DNA of 64,000 nt from Sphingomonas sanxanigenens DSM 19645 = NX02 (GCF_000512205.2 NZ_CP006644.1:434001-498000); one strand, 5' to 3'. Shown: positions 37,160-46,848, counted from the stretch's first letter. Notes: generated from the sequence alone by a model not told the origin. A program made the numbers and translations.

Positions 37160-37741
37160 TCAGGATATATGCCCGGCCGGGGCGGGGGCCGCAGGCGCCG
37201 TTTCGCATCCTCCCATACGCGCGCAGAAGCGCTTCTGGGTGTCGGCGAAAACGCCTGGCACGACATCGGCAATCGCCTGGGCAAGGGCAGGGCGCATGAG
37301 GATGCGGCCCTTCTCGAGCCATGCCCGACCGGCGCTGCTTTCGTAGAAGGCGTTGATGCCGTTCAATTCGTCGACCGTGAAGGCCGCCGCGCAACTCTCC
37401 TTCATCCGCGCCAGGACGGGCGCCTTCGCCGCTCTCATCGCCTCGGCGAAGGAGTCCCTGTAGGCTTCGACCGCCTTGGGATCGTCTGGAAAGGTGGCGG
37501 TCAGATCCTTGAAGGATGCTTGGAGCGCGCTTTGAATATTCTGATCCATTTCCTGCTCGAGGCCCGACAGGGCGACCGAGCGCGCGCACAGGGTCTGGCG
37601 TTGCGTCAGGTCGGATCGCTCGGAAGCGGCTTGCGCTGCGGCTGCCGGTGCTGGACAGAGCTGGAGCAAAGCCGTCGAGGCAAGGATGCTGGTGGCTCGT
37701 GCAAGGCGGCTCGGCGTGGATGCGGTTGTTCGTTGGTTCAT
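37160..37741 (-). CDS. Exported DUF2059 domain protein
   Basis: A 193-residue protein with a signal peptide (SRLARATSILASTALLQLCPAPAAAAQA) and a C-terminal DUF2059 pattern: FTVDELNGINAFYESSAGRAWLEKG. The ATG at 37741 has a strong AAGGAGGG; a much longer in-frame extension upstream is not credible. It is periplasmic by prediction, function unknown. Confidence 0.85.
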   Translation of the reverse strand: MNQRTTASTPSRLARATSILASTALLQLCPAPAAAAQAASERSDLTQRQTLCARSVALSGLEQEMDQNIQSALQASFKDLTATFPDDPKAVEAYRDSFAEAMRAAKAPVLARMKESCAAAFTVDELNGINAFYESSAGRAWLEKGRILMRPALAQAIADVVPGVFADTQKRFCARMGGCETAPAAPAPAGHIS

Positions 37742-37839
37742 CAATTCCCTCCTTCGGCGTGGGATGGCCTGCCGCTCAAAGGCTCGGCCCGAGGCTTGCC
37801 GCGGCGAGAACAGGTTGATAGTGGAAGGCATATATCGGC

Positions 37840-38055
37840 TCAAAATGGGCGACGAGCGCGCTTCTTCCGGCGCTGCTTGCGCGATCCGCCGAAGATCGTC
37901 AGGTGCGGCGCGTAGAGGCCGGCGATGCAGGAGAGCGCGAGAAAAACCAGCGCCACGACCATCGCGATCACCCAGAATCTGGGATCTTCGCGTGAAACGA
38001 ACCAACCCGCCACGATGGCCGGAACGGCCAGAAGCAGTCTTGCCAGCCAGGCCAC
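37840..38055 (-). CDS. Small inner-membrane protein
   Basis: About 71 residues with two hydrophobic spans (LLLAVPAIVAGWFV and FWVIAMVVALVFLALSCIAGLYA) and a strongly basic tail (GGSRKQRRKKRARRPF). The GTG at 38055 with AAAGGAG at 7 nt is preferred over the ATG 30 nt upstream. No named family recognised. It lies between the DUF2059 gene and hdeD. Confidence 0.6.
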   Translation of the reverse strand: MAWLARLLLAVPAIVAGWFVSREDPRFWVIAMVVALVFLALSCIAGLYAPHLTIFGGSRKQRRKKRARRPF

Positions 38056-38182
38056 GATCAATCTCCTTTGATTGCGTTCGAGCATTGAAGCCAGGGCGAT
38101 AACGCGGACCGAACCTGGAAACGTATAAGTAATGATACTGCCTCTCCCGTGAGCCTGCGAAGTTTCCGGTCGTCACGATGGG

Positions 38183-38761
38183 TTATCGTTGGAGGGCAGA
38201 TCGATGTCCCGCGCTTCGCAGATGGAGCGCAAGCAGCACGAGAAACAAACCCCGGACGAAGAAGCTGAAGCCAATTGCAATCAATGCGCTGGAGGGACCC
38301 GCCAAAAGCAGACCAAGGCCAGCTATGGTGTTGAAGAGGCCCATGATCGCAACCCATCCGCGTTGATGTACCGAACGGATAGCGGTGATGATCTCCAGCA
38401 TGCCGATGAAGAGCAGCAGGATAGCGACCATCCAGACGAGCGGGACGGTCTCCCGGAATGGCTCGACAAGCACGAGCGATCCAAGAAGCGCGCAGAGTGA
38501 GCCGAAAATGGCGTCCAGCCAATTGCTTTGCGATCCCGTGGTGGGAAAGGTCGTGGCGGCCGCCCCGGCACCGCCGGCGATCAGGATCATGCCAGTGAAG
38601 CGACTGCCGAGGAATTCCGTCACGCCCGGTTGGGCCAAGGCGAATGCGCCGACGATGACGAGCAGCAGCCCCGAGGCGAACGATCGGGTCCAGTCGTTGA
38701 TCGCACCGCGGTGCGCCGGGTCATCCGGTGTGAGCGCTGCCAGACGCGTGTCACCCGACAT
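38183..38761 (-). CDS. hdeD: HdeD family membrane protein
   Basis: A 192-residue protein with about six membrane spans in two repeats, as in HdeD acid-resistance proteins: SFASGLLLVIVGAFALAQPG, ILIAGGAGAA, WMVAILLLFIGMLEIITAI and GLLLAGPSSALIAIGFSF. It begins immediately after the auxiliary lipoprotein gene (the stop at 38762 abuts the start at 38761), so it is the last gene of the large lipid operon. Confidence 0.85.
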   Translation of the reverse strand: MSGDTRLAALTPDDPAHRGAINDWTRSFASGLLLVIVGAFALAQPGVTEFLGSRFTGMILIAGGAGAAATTFPTTGSQSNWLDAIFGSLCALLGSLVLVEPFRETVPLVWMVAILLLFIGMLEIITAIRSVHQRGWVAIMGLFNTIAGLGLLLAGPSSALIAIGFSFFVRGLFLVLLALHLRSAGHRSALQR

Positions 38762-39427
38762 TCACTGGCTCCTGCCGGCCGCAACGGGCGGTCGCGTCTG
38801 AGCGGTGCCGACCGACCAGCCGACGATCTCGATCGAGACCCGGCCGACGGCTTTGTCGAAGGCTGCCACAATTGCTGCTTTTGCGTTGAGCGTGGCCGCT
38901 TCCTCGGCAGAAAACCGACGTCTTTCGATGATCTGCCGGGTCATCGGATCGAGCAGTTCCGCGATTGCCGACACCAGAATGACGGGCGGCGTGTCTGTCT
39001 GGACGTCACGTCCATATCGCGCTTCGAAACGATCGACGTCGAGGCGCAGGACAAGCGCATCGGCCGATCCTTCTCGCAGCGTGCGGAGACGAACATGGGG
39101 GGCTTGCGTCGCGAACTGGCGTGCCAGGGCCTGGCTGAAGAGATCCGGGGCAGGGGCGGCCCAGCGGGCATCCTTGATGTACAGAACGCTGTCGCCGCGC
39201 GCGGTCAGAATCCGGTCGCCCTCGATCTCGGGGGCAAATCTGATGCGTGCCAGCGAGAGGGTGACAGGGGCGGCGTTGGCAGTCCCGGCCTGCGCGTCCT
39301 CCCGTTCGGGCACACCGAAACGAAAAAGGTTGTCAGGCTTTCCGCTGCCCAGCATGGCGCCGCATGCGGCCAGCGGCATGAGTAGCGCCAAAGCGCAATA
39401 TCCGCGCCTGAGCTGGTTCTGTTTCAT
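38762..39427 (-). CDS. ABC-type transport auxiliary lipoprotein (Mla/Pqi-associated)
   Basis: A 221-residue lipoprotein with lipobox LMPLAACG and the fold of the LptE/PqiC-like auxiliary component. LSLARIRFAPEIEGDRILTARGDSVLYIKDARWAAPAPDLF is typical of the family. It overlaps the MlaD-like gene by 4 bp. It should be anchored in the outer membrane and help the MCE protein bridge the periplasm. Confidence 0.82.
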   Translation of the reverse strand: MKQNQLRRGYCALALLMPLAACGAMLGSGKPDNLFRFGVPEREDAQAGTANAAPVTLSLARIRFAPEIEGDRILTARGDSVLYIKDARWAAPAPDLFSQALARQFATQAPHVRLRTLREGSADALVLRLDVDRFEARYGRDVQTDTPPVILVSAIAELLDPMTRQIIERRRFSAEEAATLNAKAAIVAAFDKAVGRVSIEIVGWSVGTAQTRPPVAAGRSQ

Positions 39428-40362
39428 TGCGGTAACTCCAGTTCCTTGCCGCTATCCTTGCCGATCGCCTGTCGCGGGTTCTGGCGGATCTGCCGGACCA
39501 GCGCGTCGAGCGATTCGGCCGTTTCCTGCAGGCTTTGCATGGTGGCGTTGACGGTCGGCAGCGTTCGCGTGCCGATGGCGTCGGTCTGGCGGCCGATATC
39601 GGCGATGGTGAGCCGCGCTTCTCCAATTGCGACCTTGAGCTCCCTGGCCGCGCCGGACACTTCCGCCACCGCATTGCGGCCATCACCATCGATAATCCCC
39701 CGCGCTGAAGCGGCTGTGCGTTCGATGTCGTCGGCCGCACGATCGAGCTTGGCCAGCGTGGACGCTGCATGGCCGAACATGGCACGGTTGGCGGAGAGTT
39801 CCTGCGTCGTGAGCTTGAGATCCTGGACCATGGCGCCGATCGCATCGATATTCCGGTCGGAGAGAAGTCTGTTCACCCGCTGCAGCGCTTCGCCGGCATT
39901 CTGAACGACCTGGCCCCCGCCCTGGAGCAGGGACGAAAGCGCGTTCGGCCTGCTCTGGATCACGGGGCGCCGCTTCTGACTTGCCTTGCGCAGCAGGGGC
40001 TTTGCCGGTGTTCCCGCGCTGATCTGGACGATCGAGACGCCCGATATGCCTTGTGTCTCGGTCGATGCGAGGGAATCGGTCCTGACCGGCGTGCCTCGCG
40101 TCAGAATGATGTCCGTCACCACCCGGTTCGGATCCTCTTCATCCAGACGGATGCGTTCGATCTGTCCGACCTTGATGCCGTTGAACTGCACCTCCGCACC
40201 GACGCTCAGACCCCGGACCGGACCGTGGAAGATGATGCGATAGGGATCGTCGGATCCTCCCACGCGGTTGCCACCGAGCCAGACGACAAAAACGATCGCG
40301 GCGACGAGCAGCGCGGTCGAGATGATGCCCACAAGGGCATAGCTTGCATGGCGTTCCATCAA
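39424..40362 (-). CDS. mlaD: MlaD-like MCE family protein
   Basis: A 312-residue substrate-binding component with one N-terminal membrane span (YALVGIISTALLVAAIVFVVWLGG) and an MCE domain (YRIIFHGPVRGLSVGAEVQFNGIKVGQIERIRL; GTPVRTDSLASTETQGISG). A long helical tail follows, longer than E. coli MlaD and similar to alphaproteobacterial forms. It is periplasmic and would bind phospholipids for the ABC transporter. It overlaps its neighbours by ATGA-type junctions on both sides. Confidence 0.88.
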   Translation of the reverse strand: MMERHASYALVGIISTALLVAAIVFVVWLGGNRVGGSDDPYRIIFHGPVRGLSVGAEVQFNGIKVGQIERIRLDEEDPNRVVTDIILTRGTPVRTDSLASTETQGISGVSIVQISAGTPAKPLLRKASQKRRPVIQSRPNALSSLLQGGGQVVQNAGEALQRVNRLLSDRNIDAIGAMVQDLKLTTQELSANRAMFGHAASTLAKLDRAADDIERTAASARGIIDGDGRNAVAEVSGAARELKVAIGEARLTIADIGRQTDAIGTRTLPTVNATMQSLQETAESLDALVRQIRQNPRQAIGKDSGKELELPQ

Positions 40363-41141
40363 CGATCTTTCTTGGCGTCATGCGCCGCGCGGCCGCGCGG
40401 CCCCAGAAAATAGCGCCGGATCCAGGGGTGATCGGATTGTTCGAGATCAGCGACCGGCGCGACGGCAACGACTGTCCGGTCTGCAAGGACGGCCACGCGG
40501 TCGCAGATGGCATAGAGCGTGTCGAGATCGTGCGTGATGATGAACACCGTCAGGCCCAGCGCGTCGCGCAGCGTGCGGATGAGCTCGTCGAACTCGCTGG
40601 CGCCGATCGGATCGAGCCCTGCCGTCGGCTCATCCAGGAACAGGATCGCCGGGTCGAGCGCGAGCGCACGCGCGACGCCGGCGCGCTTGCGCATCCCGCC
40701 GGAAAGCTCGGAGGGTCTGAGCGCCCCGGCGCCAGGCGGCAGTCCCGCCAGCCTGATCTTGAGACGGGCGATGTCCGCGGTGATGGGCAGGGACAGGCCG
40801 CTATGCTCGATGAGCGGGGCCTCCACATTCTCCTGGACGGTGAGGAACGAGAACAGCGCGCCCTGCTGGAACATGACGCCGACGTGGCGACCAACCCACG
40901 CCTGGGCATCTTCGTCCTCGATGTTCCGTCCGAGAATTTCTATCGTGCCGCCATCGGGCTGCTTGAGCCCGAGGATGGTGTTGAGCAACACGGATTTGCC
41001 CGAGCCCGAGCCGCCGACCACGCCCAGTATCTCGCCGCTGCGGACCTCGAGATCGAGATCCTCGTGGATGATCTTTGGTCCGAACGCCGTGCGCAGACCC
41101 CTGACGCGGATTGGCGGGGCGTCGGTGCCGGGGCCGCTCAC
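40359..41141 (-). CDS. mlaF: MlaF-like ABC transporter ATP-binding protein
   Basis: A 260-residue ATPase. Walker A is GGSGSGKSVLL, the signature LSGGMRKRAG, Walker B ILFLDEPTAGLDP and the switch THDLD, with the MlaF/Mkl-type FQQGALFSFLTVQEN. The GTG at 41141 overlaps the permease stop as GTGA, so translation is coupled; a longer reading upstream lies in the wrong frame of the permease gene. It powers phospholipid movement. Confidence 0.9.
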   Translation of the reverse strand: MSGPGTDAPPIRVRGLRTAFGPKIIHEDLDLEVRSGEILGVVGGSGSGKSVLLNTILGLKQPDGGTIEILGRNIEDEDAQAWVGRHVGVMFQQGALFSFLTVQENVEAPLIEHSGLSLPITADIARLKIRLAGLPPGAGALRPSELSGGMRKRAGVARALALDPAILFLDEPTAGLDPIGASEFDELIRTLRDALGLTVFIITHDLDTLYAICDRVAVLADRTVVAVAPVADLEQSDHPWIRRYFLGPRGRAAHDAKKDR

Positions 41142-42247
41142 AGATCGAGAACCATGAAGATGACCGCGAAGATCGCGTCGAACATGATGATCATGAAGAT
41201 CGACTGGACGACGGCAGCGGTGACCTGTCGGCCAAGGCTCTGGACATCGCCTCCGACCATCAGGCCGTGGCGGCAACCCGCGGCGGCGATGATGATCCCC
41301 AGGAACGGCGCCTTGCTCATGCCGATCCAGAAATGGTTGATGCTGACCGTCTCGAGCGTGCGCTGGACGAAGAACAAAGGATTGATGTCGATCGTCACCC
41401 AGCTGACGAGCAGGCCACCGAGGATTCCGCCGATATCGGCGAAAAAGGTCAGAAGCGGCATCATCAGGATCGCGGCAAGCACGCGCGGAACGACGAGCGC
41501 GTCGAACCGGTCGATGCTCATGACCTGCATCGCATCGGTTTCCTGGTTCATGCGCATGGAACCCAGCTGTGCGGCAAAGGCGGAGGCGGAGCGTCCGGCA
41601 AGCAGGATGGCGGCGATGACCACGCCGAATTCGCGCAGGATCGCAACGCCGACGAGCTGCACCGTGAAGACCTCGACGCCAAGGCTGGTGAGCAGATTTG
41701 TACCGACGAGCGCAATGATGGCGCCGATGAAGAAGGTCATGATGAACACGATCGGCAGCGCATTGACGCCCGCGTCCTGCATCATGGCGACGGTCGGGGT
41801 CAGGCGCAGACGGCGGGGGTGAAAGAGCGTCCTTGCCGCCGCGACAATCAGTTGGCCGGAAAAGACCTGCATCGCATAGGCGTCGGCGCCGAGCGAGACG
41901 ATCTGCCGCCCGAAACGCTCGAAGAATGCGAACAGGCCCTTCTTGCCGGTGGGCGCAGGGGGTTCGTCTTCCATCGCGGACCCGACGAGGTCGGTCAGGC
42001 GCTTCAAATCGTCACGCCCTGACGCAGAGAAATCATGACCCGCGTTCATACTGCGGAGCAGGACGAGCGTTCCGGCGGTGTCGATATGACCGAGCCGCGT
42101 GACGTCGATCCGTTCGGAGCGCGTTTCCCCCAGCGCTGCTCGCAGTCGCTCGGCCAGGTCTCCCATGGCCAGCGCGGTCCAGTCGCCGATCGCGTGGAGT
42201 GCGGCACCCTCTTCTGCGTGTTCGATGCGAAAGTCCGCCGCGCTCAT
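41138..42247 (-). CDS. mlaE: MlaE-like ABC permease with N-terminal STAS-like domain
   Basis: A 369-residue protein. The first ~100 residues resemble an MlaB-like STAS domain (TRLGHIDTAGTLVLLRSM) fused to an MlaE permease with five to six spans: ALPIVFIMTFFIGAIIALVGTNLL, VGVAILREFGVVIAAILLAGRSASAFAAQLGSMR, and MVGGDVQSLGRQVTAAVVQSIFMIIMF. The fusion replaces the separate MlaB of E. coli. It is part of the ABC system with the next two genes. Confidence 0.9.
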   Translation of the reverse strand: MSAADFRIEHAEEGAALHAIGDWTALAMGDLAERLRAALGETRSERIDVTRLGHIDTAGTLVLLRSMNAGHDFSASGRDDLKRLTDLVGSAMEDEPPAPTGKKGLFAFFERFGRQIVSLGADAYAMQVFSGQLIVAAARTLFHPRRLRLTPTVAMMQDAGVNALPIVFIMTFFIGAIIALVGTNLLTSLGVEVFTVQLVGVAILREFGVVIAAILLAGRSASAFAAQLGSMRMNQETDAMQVMSIDRFDALVVPRVLAAILMMPLLTFFADIGGILGGLLVSWVTIDINPLFFVQRTLETVSINHFWIGMSKAPFLGIIIAAAGCRHGLMVGGDVQSLGRQVTAAVVQSIFMIIMFDAIFAVIFMVLDL

Positions 42248-43467
42248 CGCACCAGGGCCACCCCGATGCGCAGCCGGCTCATGCGGCGATTATAGTCGAG
42301 CAGATTCTCGCCATAGCCGACGAAGCTCTGGCCGAAGAGATAGAAGTCCGGGCCGCCACCAAGGATCCGTCGGAGCGGATAGGAGATGTCGGCGCTGACC
42401 GCACCCTTGCCACTGCGAAAGTCGAACCGGGTGGAGGTGGAGAGGCGCAGTCCTTCATCCTCCCCGACCTCCATAAACAGACCTGTGTTGCCGCGATACT
42501 GGCGAATGTCGGGATTGTCCGACCTGTCGCCGACGAACAGGGACAGGCGCGGTGCGATCGACAGCCTGTAATCGCCGCCCAACGGAATTGCTGCCATCGG
42601 CGCTACATAGATACTGTTGATGCTCCGTGAGGCGTCGCCATCCCTGCCGTTCGATTCGTGCCGGATGCCGCCCTGGGCGCTCAGCGATATGCCGTTCGAC
42701 AGCGTCGCCGACGGCGTCAGGTAGAAAAGTTCGGGCTGAAAGTCGATGTTCCGGAAAGGCGAGGAATGCGCGCCCAGATCCCAGAACATGCGCTGCGTGT
42801 AGCCGAAATGCAGCCCGTCGCGCCAGGAACGTGGCAACCCTTCGGCGCGCCTGCTTCCGAACAGCTGATATTTGAAGCTGAACTGGATGCGGGCTTCGCT
42901 GTTGGTGTCGGGTCCGTAGACGGCATAGATGGGTTCATAAGCCGACAGGTTGGCGACGAACGCGTTGCCGGCGGAGCGGTCGGATGGCGGCGGCGCTGCC
43001 GTCGGCGCCCCGACCCCGTCCTGGCTCGGCGTCGGCTCTACCGCCGCCAATGCGGGAAGGGCGGACAGCGGCCGCAAGGCAATGGCGATCTTCCGCGGCG
43101 TCCATGCAGGGATCGAGATATCCGCGCCGTCGAGGGTCTCGTCGAATGCGGCGGCGGTCCGATAGCGCGCCCGCATAAAACCGCCAGCCGGAACGGTCAG
43201 GCTGTCCGGGAGATTGGTCGCGCGATCAAGCCACACGCGATCCGTTCGACCTTCCCGCTCGACGACGGCTTCGATGCGGTCGGGCAGGGCGAAGGTTTGC
43301 GCTTGGTCGCCATCGTTCAACAGTCGTAGATCGACCCACACCGCGCCATCACCATCCCGCTCGCCAGCGTCGCGAATAAGGACGTCGATTGATGGGGCAG
43401 CATGCGCCGGCGCGGCAACAGCCAAAATTGCGGCTGCCATGGTCCATTGGGGGGCGGAGAGCGTCAT
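42244..43467 (-). CDS. pldA: Outer-membrane phospholipase A
   Basis: A 407-residue protein with signal peptide (TMAAAILAVAAPAHAA), an N-terminal extension, and the OMPLA barrel. The active-site pattern is GGIRHESNGRDGDASRSINSIY, giving the catalytic His and Ser in HxSNG plus the calcium-binding serine region. The barrel ends with YNRRMSRLRIGVALVR. OMPLA cleaves phospholipids misplaced in the outer leaflet. Being coupled (4-bp overlap) to a Mla-type importer places two arms of outer-membrane lipid asymmetry control in one operon. Confidence 0.9.
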   Translation of the reverse strand: MTLSAPQWTMAAAILAVAAPAHAAPSIDVLIRDAGERDGDGAVWVDLRLLNDGDQAQTFALPDRIEAVVEREGRTDRVWLDRATNLPDSLTVPAGGFMRARYRTAAAFDETLDGADISIPAWTPRKIAIALRPLSALPALAAVEPTPSQDGVGAPTAAPPPSDRSAGNAFVANLSAYEPIYAVYGPDTNSEARIQFSFKYQLFGSRRAEGLPRSWRDGLHFGYTQRMFWDLGAHSSPFRNIDFQPELFYLTPSATLSNGISLSAQGGIRHESNGRDGDASRSINSIYVAPMAAIPLGGDYRLSIAPRLSLFVGDRSDNPDIRQYRGNTGLFMEVGEDEGLRLSTSTRFDFRSGKGAVSADISYPLRRILGGGPDFYLFGQSFVGYGENLLDYNRRMSRLRIGVALVR

Positions 43468-44237
43468 GCGATCAGATGCTGCCCGCCGTCGACCGGAATG
43501 ATCGTACCCGTGATCCGCTTCGCCGCATCGCTGACGAGGAAGGCCGCGAGTGCGCCGACATCTTCCACATCGACTGGCCGGCCGCCGGGAACCTCCGAGG
43601 CTGCGCGTTCGAGCAACTCATCGAAACGTTCGATGCCGCTGGCCGCGCGCGTCGCGATCGGCCCTGGCGATATGGCATGGGCGCGTATGCCCCTGGGACC
43701 GAGTTCGGCCGCGACATAGCGCGTGGCGCTTTCGAGCGCGGCCTTGACCGGCCCCATCAGATTATAATGCTCAACCACGCGCTCGGACCCGTAGAAGGTG
43801 ACGCAGAGAAGGCAGCCGCCATCGGCCATCAGTGGTTCTGCGAGCTTCGCCATGCGCAGGAAGCTGTGGCAGGAGACATCCATCGCCACAGCAAAGCCCT
43901 CGGCCGAAGAATCGACGACCCTGCCGTGCAGATCTTCCCTGGGCGCGAAGGCGATGGAATGGAGCAGGAAATCAAGTCCGCCCCATTTGCGCGTCACCTC
44001 GTCGAACAGGGCCTCGAGCTGCCCCGGCTCGCGGACGTCGCACGGCGCGAGCCATTCCGCGCCGAGACGCTGTGCGACGGGCTCGACCCAGCCTTTCGCC
44101 TTCTCGTTCAGATAGGTCGCCGCAAGCCGCGCTCCGCATTGTGCAAAGGCTGCGGCACAACCCGCCGCAATGCTCTGTTCGTTCGCGATGCCGATCACCA
44201 GGCCGCGCTTGCCTTCCAGATCCACGAGCGGCTTCAT
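43464..44237 (-). CDS. fabI: Enoyl-ACP reductase FabI-like
   Basis: A 257-residue NADH-dependent enoyl reductase. The FabI-type loop GLVIGIANEQSIAAGCAAAF, LLHSIAFAPR and the Y-x6-K active site HYNLMGPVK are visible. The end VDGGQHLIA is typical. Sequence diverges somewhat from housekeeping FabI and the genomic context (ackA and pldA at 4-bp overlaps) suggests a second copy with a role in this operon, perhaps in reducing enoyl thioesters from recycled lipids or PHB metabolism. Confidence 0.88.
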   Translation of the reverse strand: MKPLVDLEGKRGLVIGIANEQSIAAGCAAAFAQCGARLAATYLNEKAKGWVEPVAQRLGAEWLAPCDVREPGQLEALFDEVTRKWGGLDFLLHSIAFAPREDLHGRVVDSSAEGFAVAMDVSCHSFLRMAKLAEPLMADGGCLLCVTFYGSERVVEHYNLMGPVKAALESATRYVAAELGPRGIRAHAISPGPIATRAASGIERFDELLERAASEVPGGRPVDVEDVGALAAFLVSDAAKRITGTIIPVDGGQHLIA

Positions 44238-45424
44238 TCTGCTTTCTCCACGATCTTGAGGGTATGCAGCGCGATCATGCGCTCCTCGTCGGTCGCAATG
44301 ACATAGGCTTTGACCTTGCTGTCAGGCAGGCTGATCAAAGGCCCGTTGCCGGCATTGGCGATCTCGTCGATCTCCAGCCCCAGCCATTCGAGCCGGCGGC
44401 AAATGCGACTGCGCATGGCGGCATCATTCTCGCCGATGCCGGCAGTGAAGACGATCCCGTCCAGCCCGCCAAGCGAGGATGCAAGCGCGCCGGCCTCCCT
44501 GCCAGCCCTCCAGGCGAAAAGGTCCATCGCCTCTTCAGCTTCTGCTGTGCCGGCTTCGGCGAGCGTACGCATGTCGCTCGACAGCCCCGAAACGCCGAGC
44601 AGCCCGGATCTCTTGTAGAGCAGCTCCTCGACCTGGGCGGCGCTCATGCCCATCTGGCTTTGCAGATGCAGCACGGCGCCTGGATCGAGGCTGCCGCAGC
44701 GCGTGCCCATCATCAGCCCGTCAAGCGCGGTAAACCCCATGGTGGTGTCGATGCTTCGCCCGGCGTCCATGGCGCAAAGGCTGGCGCCATTGCCCAGATG
44801 CGCGGCAATGACCCGGCCGGATGCAAGCGCGGGGTCGATCTCGGCCAACCGCCGGGCAATATATTCATAGGACAGGCCGTGAAAGCCATAACGGCGCACG
44901 CCCTGATCGTGCAGCGCGCGCGGGATTGCGAGACGCGCAGCGAGGGCGGGCTTGTCGCGGTGGAAGGCCGTGTCAAAGCAGGCCACCTGCGGCAGATCGG
45001 GGGAAAGCGCCGCGATGGCGCGGATCGCAGCAAGATTATGAGGCTGATGGAGCGGCGCAAGCGGGCAGAGGGCCTCCAGCGCGTCGAGCAGGTCCGGTTC
45101 GATAAGCCTGGGCGCGGCGAATTCGGTGCCGCCATGCACGACCCGATGCCCGATCGCGATGATCTCCCGGCCTTCCAGCGGATACTCGGCAGCCCAGGCG
45201 AAAAGGTCGGCCAGCAGATCGGCATGGCTGAGCGACGCGCCGTCCGGCCAGTCCCGTTCGAGCAGGATCGCCCCCTCGACAGACCTGACCTTCAGGCTCG
45301 GCGCAATGCCGATCTTCTCGATCTTGCCGCCCGCCGAGAACTGCAGCGCTCCTTGCGTATCGAGCACGAACAGCGAGAATTTGATGCTGGAGGAGCCCGA
45401 ATTAAGGCTGACGACCGCCTTCAT
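44234..45424 (-). CDS. ackA: Acetate kinase
   Basis: A 396-residue enzyme making ATP and acetate from acetyl phosphate. The N-terminal SLNSGSSSIKFSLF, the CFDTAFH segment, RYGFHGLSYEYIARRL, AHLGNGASLCA and MGTRCGSLDPG are all signature motifs. It is coupled by 4-bp overlaps to the phosphate acetyltransferase gene upstream and fabI downstream. Together with the upstream enzyme it links acetyl-CoA to substrate-level ATP formation. Confidence 0.95.
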   Translation of the reverse strand: MKAVVSLNSGSSSIKFSLFVLDTQGALQFSAGGKIEKIGIAPSLKVRSVEGAILLERDWPDGASLSHADLLADLFAWAAEYPLEGREIIAIGHRVVHGGTEFAAPRLIEPDLLDALEALCPLAPLHQPHNLAAIRAIAALSPDLPQVACFDTAFHRDKPALAARLAIPRALHDQGVRRYGFHGLSYEYIARRLAEIDPALASGRVIAAHLGNGASLCAMDAGRSIDTTMGFTALDGLMMGTRCGSLDPGAVLHLQSQMGMSAAQVEELLYKRSGLLGVSGLSSDMRTLAEAGTAEAEEAMDLFAWRAGREAGALASSLGGLDGIVFTAGIGENDAAMRSRICRRLEWLGLEIDEIANAGNGPLISLPDSKVKAYVIATDEERMIALHTLKIVEKAE

Positions 45425-46845
45425 GCCGGCGCGCTTTCAGGGAGACCTGGCGCGGCCTTGGTCGCCGCCCGGGCCATCAGCACCGCCACGGCGCAGGAGG
45501 CGAGTCGCGTGCGCAGGCTGTCGGCGCGGCTCGTCAGGATGATCGGCACGCGCGCGCCCAGTACGATGCCCGCCGCGTCCGCGCCGCCAAGGAAGGTGAG
45601 CTGCTTGGCGAGCATGTTGCCCGCTTCGAGATTGGGGACGACAAGAATTTCGGCTTTGCCGGCGACCGGGGAGACAATCCCCTTCTCGCGCGCCGCTGCC
45701 GCGCTGATCGCGTTGTCGAAGGCGAGAGGGCCGTCGAGCAGGCCACCGGTGATCTGACCACGATCGGCCATCTTGCACAGGGCGGCCGCCTCGAGCGTGG
45801 AGGGCATGTCGGGATTGACGGTCTCGACCGCTGCAAGGATCGCGACTTTGGGTTCTTCGATGCCGATCACATGGGCAAGGTCGATCGCGTTGCGGATGAT
45901 GTCGGCCTTTTCAGTGAGCGTCGGCGCGATGTTGATCGCCGCGTCGGTGATGATGAGCGGCGTCGGATGGTCGGGCACGTCCATCACATAGGCGTGGCTG
46001 ATCCTGCGCTCTGTTCGCAGACCCGTTGCGGACGGGACCACCGCCCCCATCAGTTCGTCGGTGTGCAGCGAGCCTTTCATGAGGAGCTTAGCTTCGCCCG
46101 AGCGGATCAGCACGACGGCCTTTGCCGCCGCGTCATGGCTGTGGTCGGCGTCGACAAGGCGGAAGCGCGCGATATCCTTGCCTGCTTCCTGCGCCGCCTT
46201 TCGGATCCTGGCTTCAGGCCCGACAAGGATGGGCGTGATCAGCTTTGCTTCTGCCGCCTCGACAACCGCCAAAATGGCGGCCGGGCTGCAGGGATGGGCC
46301 ACAGCGGTGCTCTCGGGCGTGCCGCTCGACGTCAGCTCGATCAGACGCCGATAGCCGTCATGATCGCGAAGCTGCACCTCGGGGAGAGTAGCGCGGGGGC
46401 GACGCACCTTTTCGGTCGGCGCCTTCACCTCCGCCTGGCCTGAGATGACGACGTCCCCTTCCTGATTGGCGCAGCGGCAGTCGAACAGCACGATGCGATG
46501 TTCGGCCCGCTTTTCCGCGACCGTCACCGACGCGGTGATAGTGTCGCCGAGGCCCACCGGATGTGAAAAGCGCAACGACTGGCTGAGATATATCGCGCCG
46601 GGGCCGGGCAGTTCGGTGCCCAGCACGGCGGAGATCAGCCCGCCGCCCCACATGCCATGCGCGATGACCCGCCGGAACAGGTCCGTCGCCGCATAGTCGG
46701 CGTCGAGATGGGCCGGATTGACGTCGCCCGACACGAGCGCGAAGAGCTGGATGTCGCGCTCGCCCAGGGTGCGCACGATGCTCGCCGTCTCGCCGACCTC
46801 GATTTCGTCGAACGTTCGATTCTCGATCATGCCCGCGTCGCTCAT
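45421..46845 (-). CDS. Bifunctional enoyl-CoA hydratase (MaoC)/phosphate acetyltransferase
   Basis: A 474-residue fusion. Residues about 1-150 form a MaoC-like hot-dog dehydratase (FALVSGDVNPAHLDADYAATDLFRRVIAHGMWGGGLIS). The rest is a phosphate acetyl/butyryltransferase domain (AHPCSPAAILAVVEAAEAKLITPILVG; LGARVPIILTSRADSLRTRLASCAVAVL). Such MaoC-Pta fusions typically accompany ackA and PHA genes in alphaproteobacteria. The start is 3 nt after the phaC stop. Confidence 0.93.
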   Translation of the reverse strand: MSDAGMIENRTFDEIEVGETASIVRTLGERDIQLFALVSGDVNPAHLDADYAATDLFRRVIAHGMWGGGLISAVLGTELPGPGAIYLSQSLRFSHPVGLGDTITASVTVAEKRAEHRIVLFDCRCANQEGDVVISGQAEVKAPTEKVRRPRATLPEVQLRDHDGYRRLIELTSSGTPESTAVAHPCSPAAILAVVEAAEAKLITPILVGPEARIRKAAQEAGKDIARFRLVDADHSHDAAAKAVVLIRSGEAKLLMKGSLHTDELMGAVVPSATGLRTERRISHAYVMDVPDHPTPLIITDAAINIAPTLTEKADIIRNAIDLAHVIGIEEPKVAILAAVETVNPDMPSTLEAAALCKMADRGQITGGLLDGPLAFDNAISAAAAREKGIVSPVAGKAEILVVPNLEAGNMLAKQLTFLGGADAAGIVLGARVPIILTSRADSLRTRLASCAVAVLMARAATKAAPGLPESAPA

Positions 46846-46848
46846 CGT